The notes below the pieces were generated by a model. That model was not told the origin of the DNA. It saw only the letters and a list, made by a program, of their open reading frames with translations, and made no database searches. From NCBI GenBank assembly GCA_904066235.2, contig CAJFCV020000003.1:6138001-6202000 (forward strand): a stretch of DNA of 64,000 nt, written 5' to 3'. The position numbers were made by a program, and so were the translations under genes. The DNA comes from Bursaphelenchus xylophilus (taxonomy: Eukaryota; Nematoda; Chromadorea; Rhabditida; Aphelenchoididae). This document shows positions 1-11,665 of this stretch, piece by piece; position 1 is the first letter of the stretch; the number at the start of each line of letters is the position of its first letter.

Positions 1-453
1 CGCATCGGTAAAGTTGTAGGCCACGTTTTTGACTTGCCGTCGTAGAGTCGAGATTGACATCGTCTAGGATGAGCTTGCCACTAAAATAAGGTCAAATCAA
101 ATAAAATCGCCCGAAACCACTCGCTCAAGGTCATCTACAGATCGCGAATTAATTGAAAATCTGTGAAACCGAGGAAAGGGAGGGGGACACTGAGCTTCAA
201 ACCAGTAAGGGAATCGCGCTGATGGCTGGTCACCGAAAAAAGAAGCAAAAGGTCGCTTAACACGAACAACACTGATAACCCAGAAAGTTGGAGAATCATC
301 TACAACGTCTGCTTCAACCCCGAATGAAGAGACGATTGGAAATCCGTCTTTTTCGTCGCGAATGCTTCGAAACGACACCCTGATATTATCTTGTTCACCA
401 AAACTCCGTCTAAAAGGCTTCCTTGAGCAAGGATAGAAGTCTACCACTTGCAA
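1..453 (-). CDS. possible partial coding region, unknown protein
   Basis: Reading the reverse strand from about 453 down to 100 gives an open frame of about 118 codons with codon usage like the real exons here (motifs FYPCSRKPFRR, DNIRVSFRSIRD, FPYWFEAQCPPPFPRF). It opens with TTG directly after a TGA, so it is not a complete gene; it would need an upstream splice acceptor, and only a weak one (TTGCAAG) is present. Below it, a TTATTTTAG acceptor near 82-90 is followed by two frames that stay open to the window edge, but I could not phase the join. I do not recognise the family. It could be a fragment of a gene continuing left of the window, or a decayed exon. Confidence 0.3.
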
Positions 454-466
454 TCATGTTTAAATA

Positions 467-666
467 ATACTAGTCCTTCCGGAAAGTCGCCGGACTGATT
501 TTTGGGGTTTGCACTGTGCGAAAAAAGTCAGGGTGCGAGCGACATCCCAAAAAACCCTATTGCACGGTGCAAAAGGCAAGAAATTGCACAGTGCAAAGTG
601 AACTTTCATTTTCGCAGAGTGCATATCGCTGATTTCCGTCCGGCGACTTTCCGGAAGGACTAGTAT
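467..666. mobile_element. 200-bp MITE with 29-bp perfect terminal inverted repeats
   Basis: The first 29 bases (starting ATACTAGTCCTTCCGG) are the exact reverse complement of the last 29 bases ending at 666. The ends carry TA, as expected for a Tc1/mariner-type TA target duplication. The interior is unique and has a second, weaker inverted pair (GCACTGTGC near 510 and GCACAGTGC near 585). No coding potential. Confidence 0.8.
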
Positions 667-920
667 CATATATGTACATTTCTCATACTTTTTTAGAATC
701 AGAACATAAAATAAGAGAGGGTAACCTAAATGTAAGCAAAACTTAACGATTGGAAATTTGAAAACGGCTGGGTATGCATAAAAAGTCACAGATTCGCCAT
801 TTGCTCGCTGCAGCAGCTCACCTCTCACAATATCGATTAGAGCAGACAGCTGCAGCTCTTGAAGAGAACAGCGGAAAGAGTTGACACGTGCGTCAAGTCT
901 TGTCCATAGGCAGGAAAAAC

Positions 921-1442
921 CAGGGGTGGTCAGCAGACCCTATTTTTCCGATTTTCGGCCCGCGGCCCGGCCCGTCTAATCACCGGCCCGGCCCGGCCCG
1001 TCTAGTCTTTTTCCAGGCCCGGCCCGGCCCGGCCCGTGACGGGCCTAGCCCGGCCCGGCCCGGCCCGTGCAGGCCCGTCTATAGAGGGTTCTGCGAACTG
1101 CGCCCAGGCTCGGGATCTAAACTGAGGCAAAAAAGGCGTTGATCTAGCTAGTAAAGGATCAATGTGATAGTTTTGTGGTTCTATAATGGAACTATAGACT
1201 TGTAAACGTGTTAGAACTTGAGAAACAGCAACTATAACAACATCAATTAATTTTCCCGGCGCGAAAACAATGAATGCCAACGGTTTGGCATTGTAATTTA
1301 GACGGGCCGGGCCGGGCCGGAAAAACCCCAGGCCCGCGGCCCGGCCCGGCCCGGCCCGTGACGGGCCCGGCCCGTTTGTAATTTTCCATTTTTGAGGCCG
1401 GCCGGCCCGGGCCGGGCCGGCCCGGCCCGCTGACCACCCCTG
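921..1442. mobile_element. non-autonomous hAT element with 8-bp target-site duplication
   Basis: The element begins CAGGGGTGGTCAGC (921-934) and ends with its exact reverse complement GCTGACCACCCCTG (1429-1442). It is flanked on both sides by the identical octamer GGAAAAAC (913-920 and 1443-1450). A CAGGGGT-type end plus an 8-bp duplication is the hAT superfamily signature. Just inside each end lie 100-150 bp of GGCCCG-type repeats in opposite orientation, which can fold into a very GC-rich stem; about 180 bp of ordinary sequence sits between them. It has no transposase. The intact duplication suggests a fairly recent insertion. Confidence 0.9.
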
Positions 1443-1450
1443 GGAAAAAC

Positions 1451-1856
1451 TCGCTGATGTCATCCATCGTGGAAAGAATGCTTTTGATAAGACAGGAGTG
1501 GTACAGGTGTAACTTTATAGAATGAAATGGATTCTTTCACTTCGAATAATGTCAATGGATTACCTGTAATAACAGGCCAAGTGGTGTATCCATTTCAGTA
1601 TAATTTATTGCACGGACGAAAAGGTCCCCTATGTTTGTTGTGCTATGCCATATAACTTTTAATCGCGCATTATGAAGGTTGACCTTACGTTGACTTGATA
1701 ATGGGTTACTTGTCTTGCATGAGAGCTTCTCACCTTGAAATGCGAGCAACACTATGCCAAGAAAGTGACGTGTTCGAGAGTGACCATTCCTGCTGGCTTT
1801 TCTTTTTTCGCGGAATCTTTTCTTGTTGGAATCTACTAATTTCTGTTGCAGGGGAG
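1451..1856. other. upstream region of the KDEL receptor gene
   Basis: About 400 bp with no recognisable gene. It must hold the promoter or leader of the gene starting at 1857. A TTCTGTTGCAG acceptor-like site ends at 1851, six bases before the start codon, which would suit a trans-splice or leader-intron acceptor. Confidence 0.4.
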
Positions 1857-2660
1857 ATGAACATCTTTCGGTTAGTAGCAGATGCGTCGCATCTTCTGGC
1901 CATTGGGATTCTTTTGGCCAAGATCTGGAAGACGAGGTCTTGTGCAGGTAAGGTTGTTCTCCATTTCATTAGACGTTTATATTTTAGGTATATCCGGGAA
2001 ATCCCAAGTGCTGTTTGCGATTGTCTTCATTTGCCGATATTTGGATTTGTTCACCAACTTTGTTTCGCTTTACAATTCGGTCATGAAGGTAAGTGAAAAC
2101 CGTTTTTTTGGTAATTTACTTTTTAGTTGTTCTTCTTGGCTTCATCAATTGGAACCGTTTACCTTATCTATTTCAAGTTTAGAGCAACTTACGACAGGTA
2201 CGTTTTTCGAGACTTAATTTATTTTTTACTGCGTTCAGGAATCACGATACCTTCCGAATTGAGTTCCTGCTTGTTCCGACAGCTATTTTGGGTCTTCTCA
2301 TCAACCATGAATTTTCAATTATGGAAATTCTGTGGACCTTCTCCATTTACTTGGAATCCGTTGCCATCATGCCTCAGTTATACATGTTACAGACTACCGG
2401 ATCCGCCGAAACTATTACTGCTCACTATCTCTTTGCTCTTGGATCTTATCGAGCCTTGTACATCTTCAACTGGATCTACCGTTATTATAACGAAACCTTC
2501 CTGGATGTAATTGCAGTCGTCGCTGGGATCGTGCAGACCGTTTTATATGCCGACTTCTTCTATCTTTATGTCACAAAAGGTAACTTTAATCTCAACTGCA
2601 CTGAATTACATGCTCTTTTCAGTAATCCAACAAAATCGCAACATCCAATTGCCAGCCTAA
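1857..2660 (+). CDS. erd-2: ER lumen protein-retaining receptor (KDEL receptor)
   Basis: Five exons: 1857-1947, 1988-2088, 2127-2197, 2239-2579, 2623-2660; 213 residues, the usual length for ERD2. It is a seven-helix Golgi/ER membrane protein that binds escaped C-terminal KDEL-type tetrapeptides at low pH and returns them by COPI vesicles. Family-specific stretches are [20 protein letters not shown] near the start, [34 protein letters not shown]-region equivalent [12 protein letters not shown], and [14 protein letters not shown]. The start ATG is the first after the leader acceptor and matches the family N-terminus MNIFRL. Introns are only 38-43 nt. The stop lies 69 bp from the stop of the convergent gene at 2730, so the two 3' UTRs must be very short or overlap. 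Confidence 0.95.
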
Positions 2661-2729
2661 TTAGTTGTTTTTGTCTTTTATTTATTAAATCTTATTAATA
2701 CATTATTTTTCTAAGTGAGAACGGGATTT

Positions 2730-3413
2730 TTATTGTATCACATTATTTATTTGATTGTTTTTAAGCTCATTCTGGAGGGGAGGAACCACGTTTAAAGCAA
2801 ATTCACCTGCATGATTGTTGTTGCCAGAGGGACGGAAGAAAGCGACCACTACTTGATAATCATTTAGTGAGTCTGCCAGAACTTCACCCGTCTTGGAGTT
2901 TTTGTGAAACACTGGGGGTAATGTCGATGTTCCGATTCCTATCTATATTTAATAAAACGTGTAATTAAGTATCTAGTGTTGTTGCTTAAGAGGTCCTTAC
3001 TTCTTTTGTGTCTTTCCAAACTATCTGAGTAAAATAATTTGTACCACTCTGCCACCCAGGAGTCTCATATTCATACGCATTACCTTCCTTGTACCAGTAG
3101 TCGCAGATATCCCTTGGACTTAGAGATCGTGGGAAGAATGTAATATTTTCGCCAATGTCTGATCCTTAAGTGTAAGGTTAGGTGGTATGGAAGAGCCTAC
3201 CTGGCTTCTCCCGGTAAATAAGATGCCTTTCGTTGGCTAGAAAATCCGCCCACTTCTTAGCTTGTAAACAAAGGTCAAGGTTTAGGGTGAGATCGGGGAC
3301 TCCATGCTAAACACGTCCAGTTTGAGAACACTACTTACTTTGCGACGATAATAGTTGTTCGCGTCTACAAATTGTTCTGCAAAAAGATCATCAAAGGGGA
3401 GCTGGTCAGCCAT
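2730..3413 (-). CDS. CAP/SCP-domain protein, GAPR-1 (GLIPR2)-like
   Basis: Four exons in transcription order: 3413-3339, 3306-3201, 3164-3001, 2942-2730; 185 residues. One CAP domain fills the protein: HGVPDLTLN...AKKWADFLA, IGENITFF, YWYKEG, FTQIVWKDTKEIGIG and VVAFFRPSGN are the standard CAP blocks in order. No signal peptide is visible, so it resembles the intracellular Golgi-associated GAPR-1 group rather than secreted venom-allergen-like proteins. One oddity: the His normally found before FTQ/FTxMVW (GHFTQ) is Tyr here (NYFTQ), so the usual metal-binding tetrad is incomplete. It sits downstream of unc-115 on the same strand and converges on the KDEL receptor gene. Exact biological role not inferable. 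Confidence 0.88.
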
Positions 3414-4186
3414 GAAGAGCACTATTGAAGAGGCCGTGCTTTGCCTCGATCGTCTAAAGAAAACGGCTTTAGACCATCCAAATTTGATGCACTGAAGCGC
3501 GTTTTTTATTTTTGTCTTAATTCGTTTTTCTCCTCTTGGCTGACGCGAATTCGGCAAAGATAAACACCCTTTGTCTGATTATCTTGTCATTCTATAGCCC
3601 GAGGGCAGCAAAGCATCCAATGCCAAAAGGTGGCGGCCGCGCTTTTTGGGCCAGATATGATTCGAGAATGACATCTCGATGATGCATCTCGACAAGAAGA
3701 GCTCTCCTCCGACGGGTCGAGCATCTTTCAAGAAAAGCTCTACTGCTTAGTGCTACACATTATAAATCCGTAAGGATATTTCAAGCCTCGAGTCAACAAC
3801 TATTTATTGGCAATGATCAGACAATTACTGTCGTGCAACTGTAATACCATATCTATTTTAATTTAAAAGTTATTTACTAGACGCATACTTGAACTCATAC
3901 AATTACAAATGGTTTGGCGGTGCTCGGAATACCCTCGGGGAAAAGCCATATCAGGGAGCAAATAAATGAGTGAGGATGACAAAATAAATAAACGAAAGAA
4001 CACGGCATCTATCTCTTGCCTTTCTTTCTTCATGGTGAATAAACTTCAGCGGACGGAAAAGAGTTTTTTGTGGCAGGAAGCTTCTTAACGGACGTTGAAG
4101 GAGAACAAGACCGCCTCCGAGATGCACGTCGTAGTAAAAGCGGTATTCTTTTGGTTTTGTCAGAGAACAAAGCATTGGAAAAGACT
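3414..4186. other. spacer between unc-115 3' end and the CAP gene
   Basis: About 770 bp. The part next to 4187 is the 3' UTR of unc-115; the part next to 3413 is the leader or promoter of the CAP gene. Reverse-strand open stretches here lack splice logic or family similarity. No repeat or RNA gene seen. Confidence 0.4.
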
Positions 4187-7006
4187 CTAGAACAGTTTAA
4201 ATTTTCGTTTTAGGTTCACACGCTTCCATTCGGGTAACTTGTAGAACTCGATGGCAGTCATCTCGAAGATTTCCTCGAATTCATCTCGATTTAAATGTCG
4301 TTCCAAATGTTGACGATCCACATCAGAGGGCAGTTTCTTGTTCGTTGTTTGGAGATCTTCTAGTTTATAAGTTTTAACCTTCTTGTTCAAGTCGGGCAAT
4401 GAAGCGCGGAGGTTAGTTCGGATATCGCCGGTGGGAGAAAAGCTCTGATCGTTTTCTCCGGCGGACAGGTTCAAAGATTCTGAAATGTGTGTATTCAAAC
4501 ATTTATTACAACTTCGAGATAAATCCTTACGGTCCGAGAATGTAGAATTCATGGTGTCTCCGTAAAAGTAACCCTCTGGTAATGTTGCGGCGCGTGTTCC
4601 CAGGGTTCCGCCCTTTCCGGGAACGTGGAACGAGGGGATAATGGTCGTTGCTGATCGATCTACCCCATCAATCCAATAGGCCCAAGGCTTGGGACGATTG
4701 GCGTGCCGAGATGGTGCTAGAATAAACAAATTCTTCTACATATATGAGGAAACAAACTCTTAAGAATTAAAATGCAAAATATCGGGAGAAACATAAGTTG
4801 TCAGACTTACAAGCGTTCACCGGAGTGTCGTATCGGAACCTGAGATGGGGCATCTTCCTGCCCGAGGGGGTCCGTGCTGCATTCCGCGGATCCCAATGTA
4901 AAGGAAGTCGTTGTTTATTCTTACTTTCCTCGATGTTTTGTTTGATAACATGGGCAATTGATGAATCTCTGTCGAGATTCTCGAGGGCTTTAACATTCTT
5001 TTCAATTTTATTTACATCGACTTTTGTCTGATCACCGTAGTCGTCTTCATCATCATCATTTTCAACGGAGGATGAGGATAAACGACGTTTCAATTCTAAT
5101 AAAAAAATTACGTAAAGAAAACGACAAATCGCAACAGTCAACTCAAACTGTACGTACCTTCAACCGCGTAAGGGTAAGGAGGGGCAGGGAAGTCTTCTCG
5201 TTCAATGGGCGGGATTTCATCAGGTTCGGGCTCTCGAGCTCCAGGATAATGGGCCAATTCGATGGGTTCTTCGTTATCCATATGTGGAGATTTGGCTCGG
5301 GGAACAGACTTTGACTCAAGGTCTTCCGCTAATCGCTGCATTCCTGTTTTCAACATGGCCATTCTCGATTTTCTGATTTTGATCGGTGCTTGTGGAGTGT
5401 GATATTGGGCCGGTGGAGGGGGATGTGGAGCGATGGGATGCTTTAGATACGTCTGCTCGGCTTCTGGTAACATGTACATGTAGGTGACTTGTTGCGCTAA
5501 GGCTTTCTGATATTTGGGTTGAGACATTTTGGATGGTGATTTTGTTAGCTAAAACGTGAAAAAGATTATCACCAAGAAAACAAAACAAAACCCTCTACCA
5601 TACGGGTAATCTGGAGGCCCAATTACTACCCTATATGTCTTTCATTACTACAATAGGTTTTTAAAACCGGTAGCTATGCGTTTGAAGGGGGCAGGGGGCA
5701 CAAAGGGGTGGGGCCTGATCTATTTACTATAAGGATGTGTACGAAGGAAGGGTACGGCGCATCCTCAAAGTGCCGTCCTTGAAGTCCTGCTTAATGCACT
5801 TCACTCTTTCCTGTCTTTTTTGGCTTTTCCTTTCCCACCATTCCCTTCATAATCAAACTAATCTGCAACCAAACTGACCGCCAAATTATCGGTGGGGAAA
5901 TCCTCGCATTGGGGATGCCAGATGTCGTTCCCTTGGATGTACATCTCTTGACCGTCGCCAAAATGATTTCCACACCGTGTACATCGAGCACAAGTCGGAT
6001 GGAATTTGTAAGTCCCGGCCTAAGAAATAATACCTGTTTAGGATGACAAATAACACGCGTTTTTAACTGCCGTTGCAAGTTCTTACCTGCAACACTCTCC
6101 CAGCGATAAACTTATCGCATTCATAACATCTAACACCATGTTTGTTATTGTAGTCTCGGATGCACATTGGCTTCCCATCAAATGCCATATATTCTCCTTG
6201 CAGAACAGCATCACATTCCGCGCATTTGAAACAGGAAACATGCCAGCTTTTGTTCAGGGCTTTTAATACTTGGCCGCTGCTTAGGAGATCTCCACAAGCC
6301 GCGCAAGCTGAAGATAATTAAATTAGAAAAGCATGGAATATTTCCAGTTTTGAGCAGTATTGGTCTACTGTTTCCTAATATAGCTTTTGGCTAATTCCTT
6401 AAGAATTGAAGCGGGTTCATTAAGACAGTAAAGACTACTCGCGTTACAATGTAAATAAACCATAGCACAAATTTCTAATTTACTGACCAGTGGGCGAGGA
6501 CGGGCTTGATAATCCCTTATCAGTGGGTCTTCCATGCTCGGCATTTATGGACAAGGGCGTATTAAGACTTCGGTAATGAGTGGGGCAGAAGTACGAACCA
6601 TCTGGAGTTGAGTAGAAGCCCGTGTCACTCAGAGAATCACCACAAGCTAAATTGTGAATGCAATCAAATATTAGATGACATACCTTTGCATTTGAAGCAA
6701 TCAATGTGGAAGTATTTATCCCCGTCCGCTCGCAGAATGTCGCCCGAACATTTCTTTTTGCAGATTTGACACTTCTTTCCTGTAATTGCAAATATGATTA
6801 AAAAACTCAGAATACGGTTGTTTATTCCTTAGTCTTTAGTCAGCATAAATCAGAATTCTCTTGATGTGGCAGACAGTTTTCGTATTTACGCAAATATTTT
6901 CTTATCTTTCAGACAACACCTTATCTGTGACACGTGAAGGCTGCGTGCAAGAAAAAAGCTGACAAGAGGATTATCACTCGACGGAAGGAGGAAGGAACTT
7001 ACCCAT
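4187..7006 (-). CDS. unc-115: actin-binding LIM protein UNC-115 / ABLIM
   Basis: Nine coding exons: 7006-7003, 6779-6684, 6646-6488, 6307-6087, 6019-5879, 5548-5158, 5095-4811, 4716-4531, 4479-4187; about 591 residues. Three LIM zinc domains occupy roughly residues 3-60, 88-145 and 146-200 (CQICKKKC, CAACGDLL, CYECDKF plus matching CFKC, CPTH, CARC pairs). A proline-rich, acidic linker follows, and a C-terminal villin headpiece ends in the F-actin-binding LPEWKRVNLKRKFKLF. The family links actin to signalling and guides axons downstream of Rac. The first coding exon is only ATGG, as in M-G-K-K-C. The exon ending at 5879 uses donor GTCAGT in phase 0; if that donor is skipped the frame stops 15 bases later, giving a LIM-only product. 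The 5548 exon has an in-frame ATG that could start a short isoform. Confidence 0.93.
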
Positions 7007-8822
7007 TCCTTAAGATGATAAGCAAAGTAGCAACAATATTGGAGGAAAGTTGATTGCTTGCGGGAAGTCTTGAAGAGAGAGCGGGGAGAACGGGTTGCGA
7101 GAGGGAATCGCCGCTGGCAAGGACCCGAGTCCCCAGCACTGGCCTGGTCGTTTGGTCTTTATGCCAGAGACACACCCACCACCACCCGCCTGGATTTCAG
7201 CCTCCAGCTGTCAGTCAGAGTGCGCGTTTGGCTGAGTGTGTCCAATGGGGCCTGTTCCGGGCACTGACCCTCGATGCCGGCGGAAATTCTCCAAAACCCG
7301 ACCCGGTCTTTGTTCTTCACCGTCTGGTAGATTCTTGACTCGGTTTCGGTCTCCCTCTGAAGCCGTCCCGAATACTTCCGCTTTTCAGTCTAAATTTAAA
7401 AGATTTAATTTGGAGAGCAGAAAACATAAAATTATGTTCAAACTATGTCGGATTGCCGCGCGTTATACAATTTTACATCACCTTAAAAACCAAAAAATCC
7501 CCCGACTGTCGGTAAAGTCAAAACCGCGATTCTAAAACCCGCATCGCAGCGATTACAAGAAGCCTGGAATATTCAAAAAAGCCGGTAATAAACAAAAAAA
7601 AAAAGAAATTCTGGAGAGATTCCCCTCGTTGCTCTTGCAGCCTTGATCCACGGGACCCGGGGAGGGGGGGCACTGGGAGGAGAACGCAGAGGAGCGATGA
7701 GAAAAAGGCATGGGGAACTAAGAGCGAAAGGGATCAGCCGAACGAGATTTGTACGAATTCGGAGTTAAATTACTCTGTCAATGAACCAATACAACTGACA
7801 ACTGCGCAATAAGCCCTCAACTGACTTTAATTAAAGGGAATACAGAAATTGCGTTGGAGGAAAAGAGAGGAACGGGACATTAACAGCATGACAGATGGCT
7901 GGCGCGTTCAGAAAGCAGAACGCAAAACATCGTGTTAGACTCACGAGCTGAACAGAGGAATATATTTCCGAGCTTTTTGTGTATAATTGTGGATTATTCA
8001 AATTTTATTTATGTGTCACCGTATTTTTTACCGCAAGCTATTTTGTGGGTTAGGCATATAAAATATTTTTAATCGCTGATGTCTCTATATGTACTAAACC
8101 TTCCAAAAATTAAGCTTTAATGAAATCCATGCAAGGAATAGTGTGGAGATAAGGTGCGGAAGAAGAGGAGAGAAGTCAGAGTAATAGAAAACAACAATTT
8201 TTTTGGCCACCGACGCCGTCGTTTAATGCACCCCTCTTCTTTCCCCACTTTGCCAGAGTCCTCGTTTCTTGTCGCTTCACGCAGATCCGGATTAAGAGAG
8301 TCGAGAGTTACTTCCCTCGCTTATCAGTCTTTTTTACTTGTTCCCTGTTCAGAGAGACATGAGTGTTTTATACAAAGTGCGAAACAGAAGATCTATTACG
8401 CAGGGTCCCGTCCCTCCAATGTCAAGCGCTTGGATTTGGCACTATTAAGCAAGAGGCTCCTCAGCCTCATCGAACGCCCTCCCTCCCCTCCCCTCACTCG
8501 GCCCTTTAATTTCCATTAAAAGGTAGTACAAGTCAGATTCCAAGATAATGTATTAAATAAAACTTTTCCAACGTCTGTTTTTGAGACGCTGCAAATTTTC
8601 TGTTCTTCTCATGTTAGCTTTGCATGTGATCAGTCCACACAGAACTAGGGATTTGCGTTTTTCCTTTTCTCTCAAATCCACTTTAATGTCCAATATTTTT
8701 ATTACATAAATGTTCCTTTTTGCGAGAAATTGACGGAGGTTTTAATTAAACGCGGTTCACTTGATTGTATCCGGGCTTACTCCCTTTTAATTTTAAACAG
8801 TAGAAATAAAGTGAGATCCTTC
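7007..8822. other. divergent promoter region between unc-115 and sur-6
   Basis: About 1.8 kb separating two divergently transcribed genes. It contains purine-rich and C-rich stretches (for example the G-rich run near 7655-7675) but no supported exon. Open frames around 7054-7535 and 8154-8519 lack family similarity and splice partners. Expected to hold both promoters and leader exons. Confidence 0.4.
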
Positions 8823-10476
8823 ATGGAAGAAGAGGGTACTTCTTCGAATCCGTTATCAGACGACATCCATTGGAGGTTTTCTCAAGTTAAAGGGATCATA
8901 GAAACCGACGAACAACCGACTGATGGTATGTCTTCATAAGTTATAAAAATATTCTAATAAGAATACTTTCTTTAAAATTGTTATTTTAAGTAGACCTAAT
9001 ATCATGCGTGGAGTTCTCGGACGACGGAGAACTACTGGCAACTGGAGACAAAGGTGGACGAGTCGTTATTTTTCAAAGGAATCAGGTCCGTTTTGCACAT
9101 GTTGCTTACTTTATGTTTAGTCGTGGAATTATTCTGGAAACAGAAGCAGTGAATACAACGTCTACTCCACTTTCCAGTCACACGAACCGGAATTCGACTA
9201 CTTAAAATCTCTCGAAATCGAAGAAAAAATCAACCAGATAAGATGGCTGAAGAAGAAAAATGCAGCCAACTTTATCATCTCCACGAATGGTAAGATAAAA
9301 AGACAAAACAACCTGTTGTTAGATAAGACTGTCAAGTTGTGGAAGATCTCAGAACGCGAAAGGAAGGTGGCCGATGGCAGTTACAATATCCAGAACGGAT
9401 CCAGGATACGGAATGAAGACCTCATTCTACCCAGGCTCGAACCCATGGAGCTGGTGGTGGAAGCTTCGCCAAGGAGAGTATACGCAAATGCCCACACTTA
9501 TCACATAAACTCTATTAGCATAAACGCCGATCAGGTATATATTAGAACAGTTAATCAAAGTGTTTAGGAAACATTTATCTCCGCTGATGACTTGAGGATC
9601 AATCTGTGGCATCATGAGATCACAAATCAGAGCTTCAATATCGTCGATATAAAGCCCGTTAATATGGAGGAATTAACCGAAGTCATCACTGCCGCACAAT
9701 ACCACCCATCCGAAGGGAATCTTTTCTCCTACAGTTCTTCCAAGGGCATTATTCGACTTTGTGATACACGAACTTCTGCCCTCTGTGATCACGCTGCAAG
9801 AGGTAACCATTTAACTCAGGACCATTAATATAAAACAACTTTACAGTTTTCGAAGAGAAAGAAGACCCTGCAACTAGATCCTTCTTCTCCGAGATCATCT
9901 CATCCATATCAGACATCAAGTTCTCAAATAATGGCAGATATATAATGACCAGGGATTACCTTACAGTAAATGTAAGTGATTTTCTCATTTATTTGACGTT
10001 TTAGGTATGGGATCTGAATATGGAAAACAAGCCCTTGGAAACATACTATGTGCACGACTACTTAAGATCAAAATTATGCACTCTATATGAAAATGATTCC
10101 ATTTTTGACAAATTTGAATGCTGTTGGAGTGGGGATGACACGTATGTTACAAACATTTAGCTAAATCCATTACTGAAATTGCAGGCACATTGTCACCGGA
10201 TCGTATAACAACTTCTTCCGTACATTTAAACGTGGATTTGGAATCGAATCGACCTACGAAGCCAGCCTTGATCTCTGTAAATTACCAGCTATGTATCGGC
10301 AAAAGAAAAACAACAGTGGATTGATGGGACGCAAACGGAAGGAAGACATATACATCGACCATCTCGACTTCTCTAAGAAGATATTGCATTGTGCATGGCA
10401 CCCCACGTCTAATATTGTCGCTTTAGCCGCCACTAATAACCTTTATATCTTCGAAGGTGTTCCCGTCTCTCAATAA
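8823..10476 (+). CDS. sur-6: PP2A regulatory subunit B55 (SUR-6 / PPP2R2)
   Basis: Eight exons: 8823-8925, 8994-9085, 9121-9289, 9323-9534, 9568-9802, 9847-9971, 10005-10141, 10185-10476; about 454 residues. It is a seven-bladed WD40 propeller that recruits substrates to the PP2A core enzyme. Hallmarks include [119 protein letters not shown] and [11 protein letters not shown]. The start ATG precedes MEEEG and a weakly conserved head, as usual. The second exon has tandem acceptors AAG|TAG at 8988-8993, both in frame, so the protein may vary by one residue (Val-Asp versus Asp). Confidence 0.96.
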
Positions 10477-11362
10477 GGCAAAAGATCGTTGGTATCTCCG
10501 TACGGGTTCTCTTTGTTATACCAACGATTTCGACTCTCAAGTGTCCGGTGGATCTCTTCAATCTAACAGCGACCATTTCTCTTATCAAGCCTGGAGCTTA
10601 TAAAAACTAATAATTTATTTCGAGTAATACGATTTTAGTCATGAACCAAGGTCGACTCTTGTCATGGAATTTGTGAAATTGATTCAATTCAAATGTTTTA
10701 TAAATAAATTCGGATAGTGGGGACTCTGCCGTTATAAAGCTCATTTTCGTATTTTGTAGTGTTGTGAAAGCGTTAAGATAAAGCTAGCTGTTGCTGGTTT
10801 CCATGCGGAGAGGAGATGCCTTTTCCCTGACCACCCCCTTTGCTCCTTCCTTCCCTTCATTCCGCATCCTCTCGTTATTTCGAAAGACCACCGTCATTTC
10901 CCAAACGAAAATTTATTTTTTTGCCTAAAACCTGCTAGAAAAAGGCTGATTTCCACAGGTTTTTCGTTTTTTTAAGACTTCGGTTAAGATTTTTGTTCAG
11001 ATTCTCGGATATTTGCCCCTTAGCATGTTGATGTCGTCAAAATAAAATTTACTTTTGCATCATGCTCCTAAGATTATCGATTTCCCTAGTTTAACCTCTG
11101 AGAACACCTAATGCTCATATGCCTTTGTGATTTTACATGAATCACAACGTCTTGATTCTTTATTTCTCTTGAGTCGTCAATTTTTTCAAACGGGGTTCAA
11201 ACAAACTCAATTTCCGGGTAATAAAAACACAATCAAGGTGGGTTTGTGTCTTCTACTCGCGACGGATTCTTCTATTCCTACACAATTATCATAAAAGGTT
11301 ACCTATAATCATGAAAAAGTCAAGAATGCGAGAATAATATAAGCTATAATTTTTGCTTTCAG
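10477..11362. other. spacer between sur-6 and atf-4
   Basis: About 890 bp. The left part is the 3' UTR of sur-6; the right part contains the promoter or outron of the next gene, ending in the acceptor TTTTGCTTTCAG at 11351-11362. No supported exon or repeat. Confidence 0.4.
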
Positions 11363-11394
11363 GTTTAGTATTTTGTAGCCAATCGATCTGTGCG

Positions 11395-11409
11395 ATGGCT
11401 TCAGTCTAA
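11395..11409 (+). promoter_or_regulatory. uORF1 of the atf-4 leader (Met-Ala-Ser-Val-stop)
   Basis: In the leader exon that begins after the acceptor at 11362 and ends at the GTAAGT donor at 11438, the first ATG opens a four-codon uORF (ATGGCTTCAGTCTAA). In vertebrate ATF4 a tiny uORF1 (three codons) lets ribosomes resume scanning; the position and size here fit the same role. Inference from layout, not measured. Confidence 0.65.
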
Positions 11410-11665
11410 ACTCCCAAGGGTGTCAACGAACATTGTGGTAAGTAGGCGGGCGGCTTCTTAACCAATCTGCGACCCCCATTTGCACAACTGTCTTTTCATT
11501 TCAGGGCGACCAGTCCGCGGACTTTCACGTTTCCTTCATTTCCTCTTTATCCATCGTTTTATTATTGATATCAATTCCATTATATTGACGTTTCCGTCCT
11601 TTCATTTCTATTCTTCAATATATTTTCTAAAATTTATCCTTGTTTCAGAGATACAGTCACTCACG

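Noticed and set aside
888..1467. Open frames on both strands rich in Gly, Pro, Arg and Ala
   Set aside because: They are translations of the GGCCCG repeats inside the hAT-type element at 921-1442.
7054..7535. Overlapping frames upstream of unc-115
   Set aside because: No similarity and no splice signals; part of the divergent promoter interval.
11480..11665. Upstream extension of the atf-4 uORF2 frame from an ATG at 11480
   Set aside because: The region lies between a donor at 11438 and acceptors at 11504 and 11648, so it is probably intronic leader sequence.
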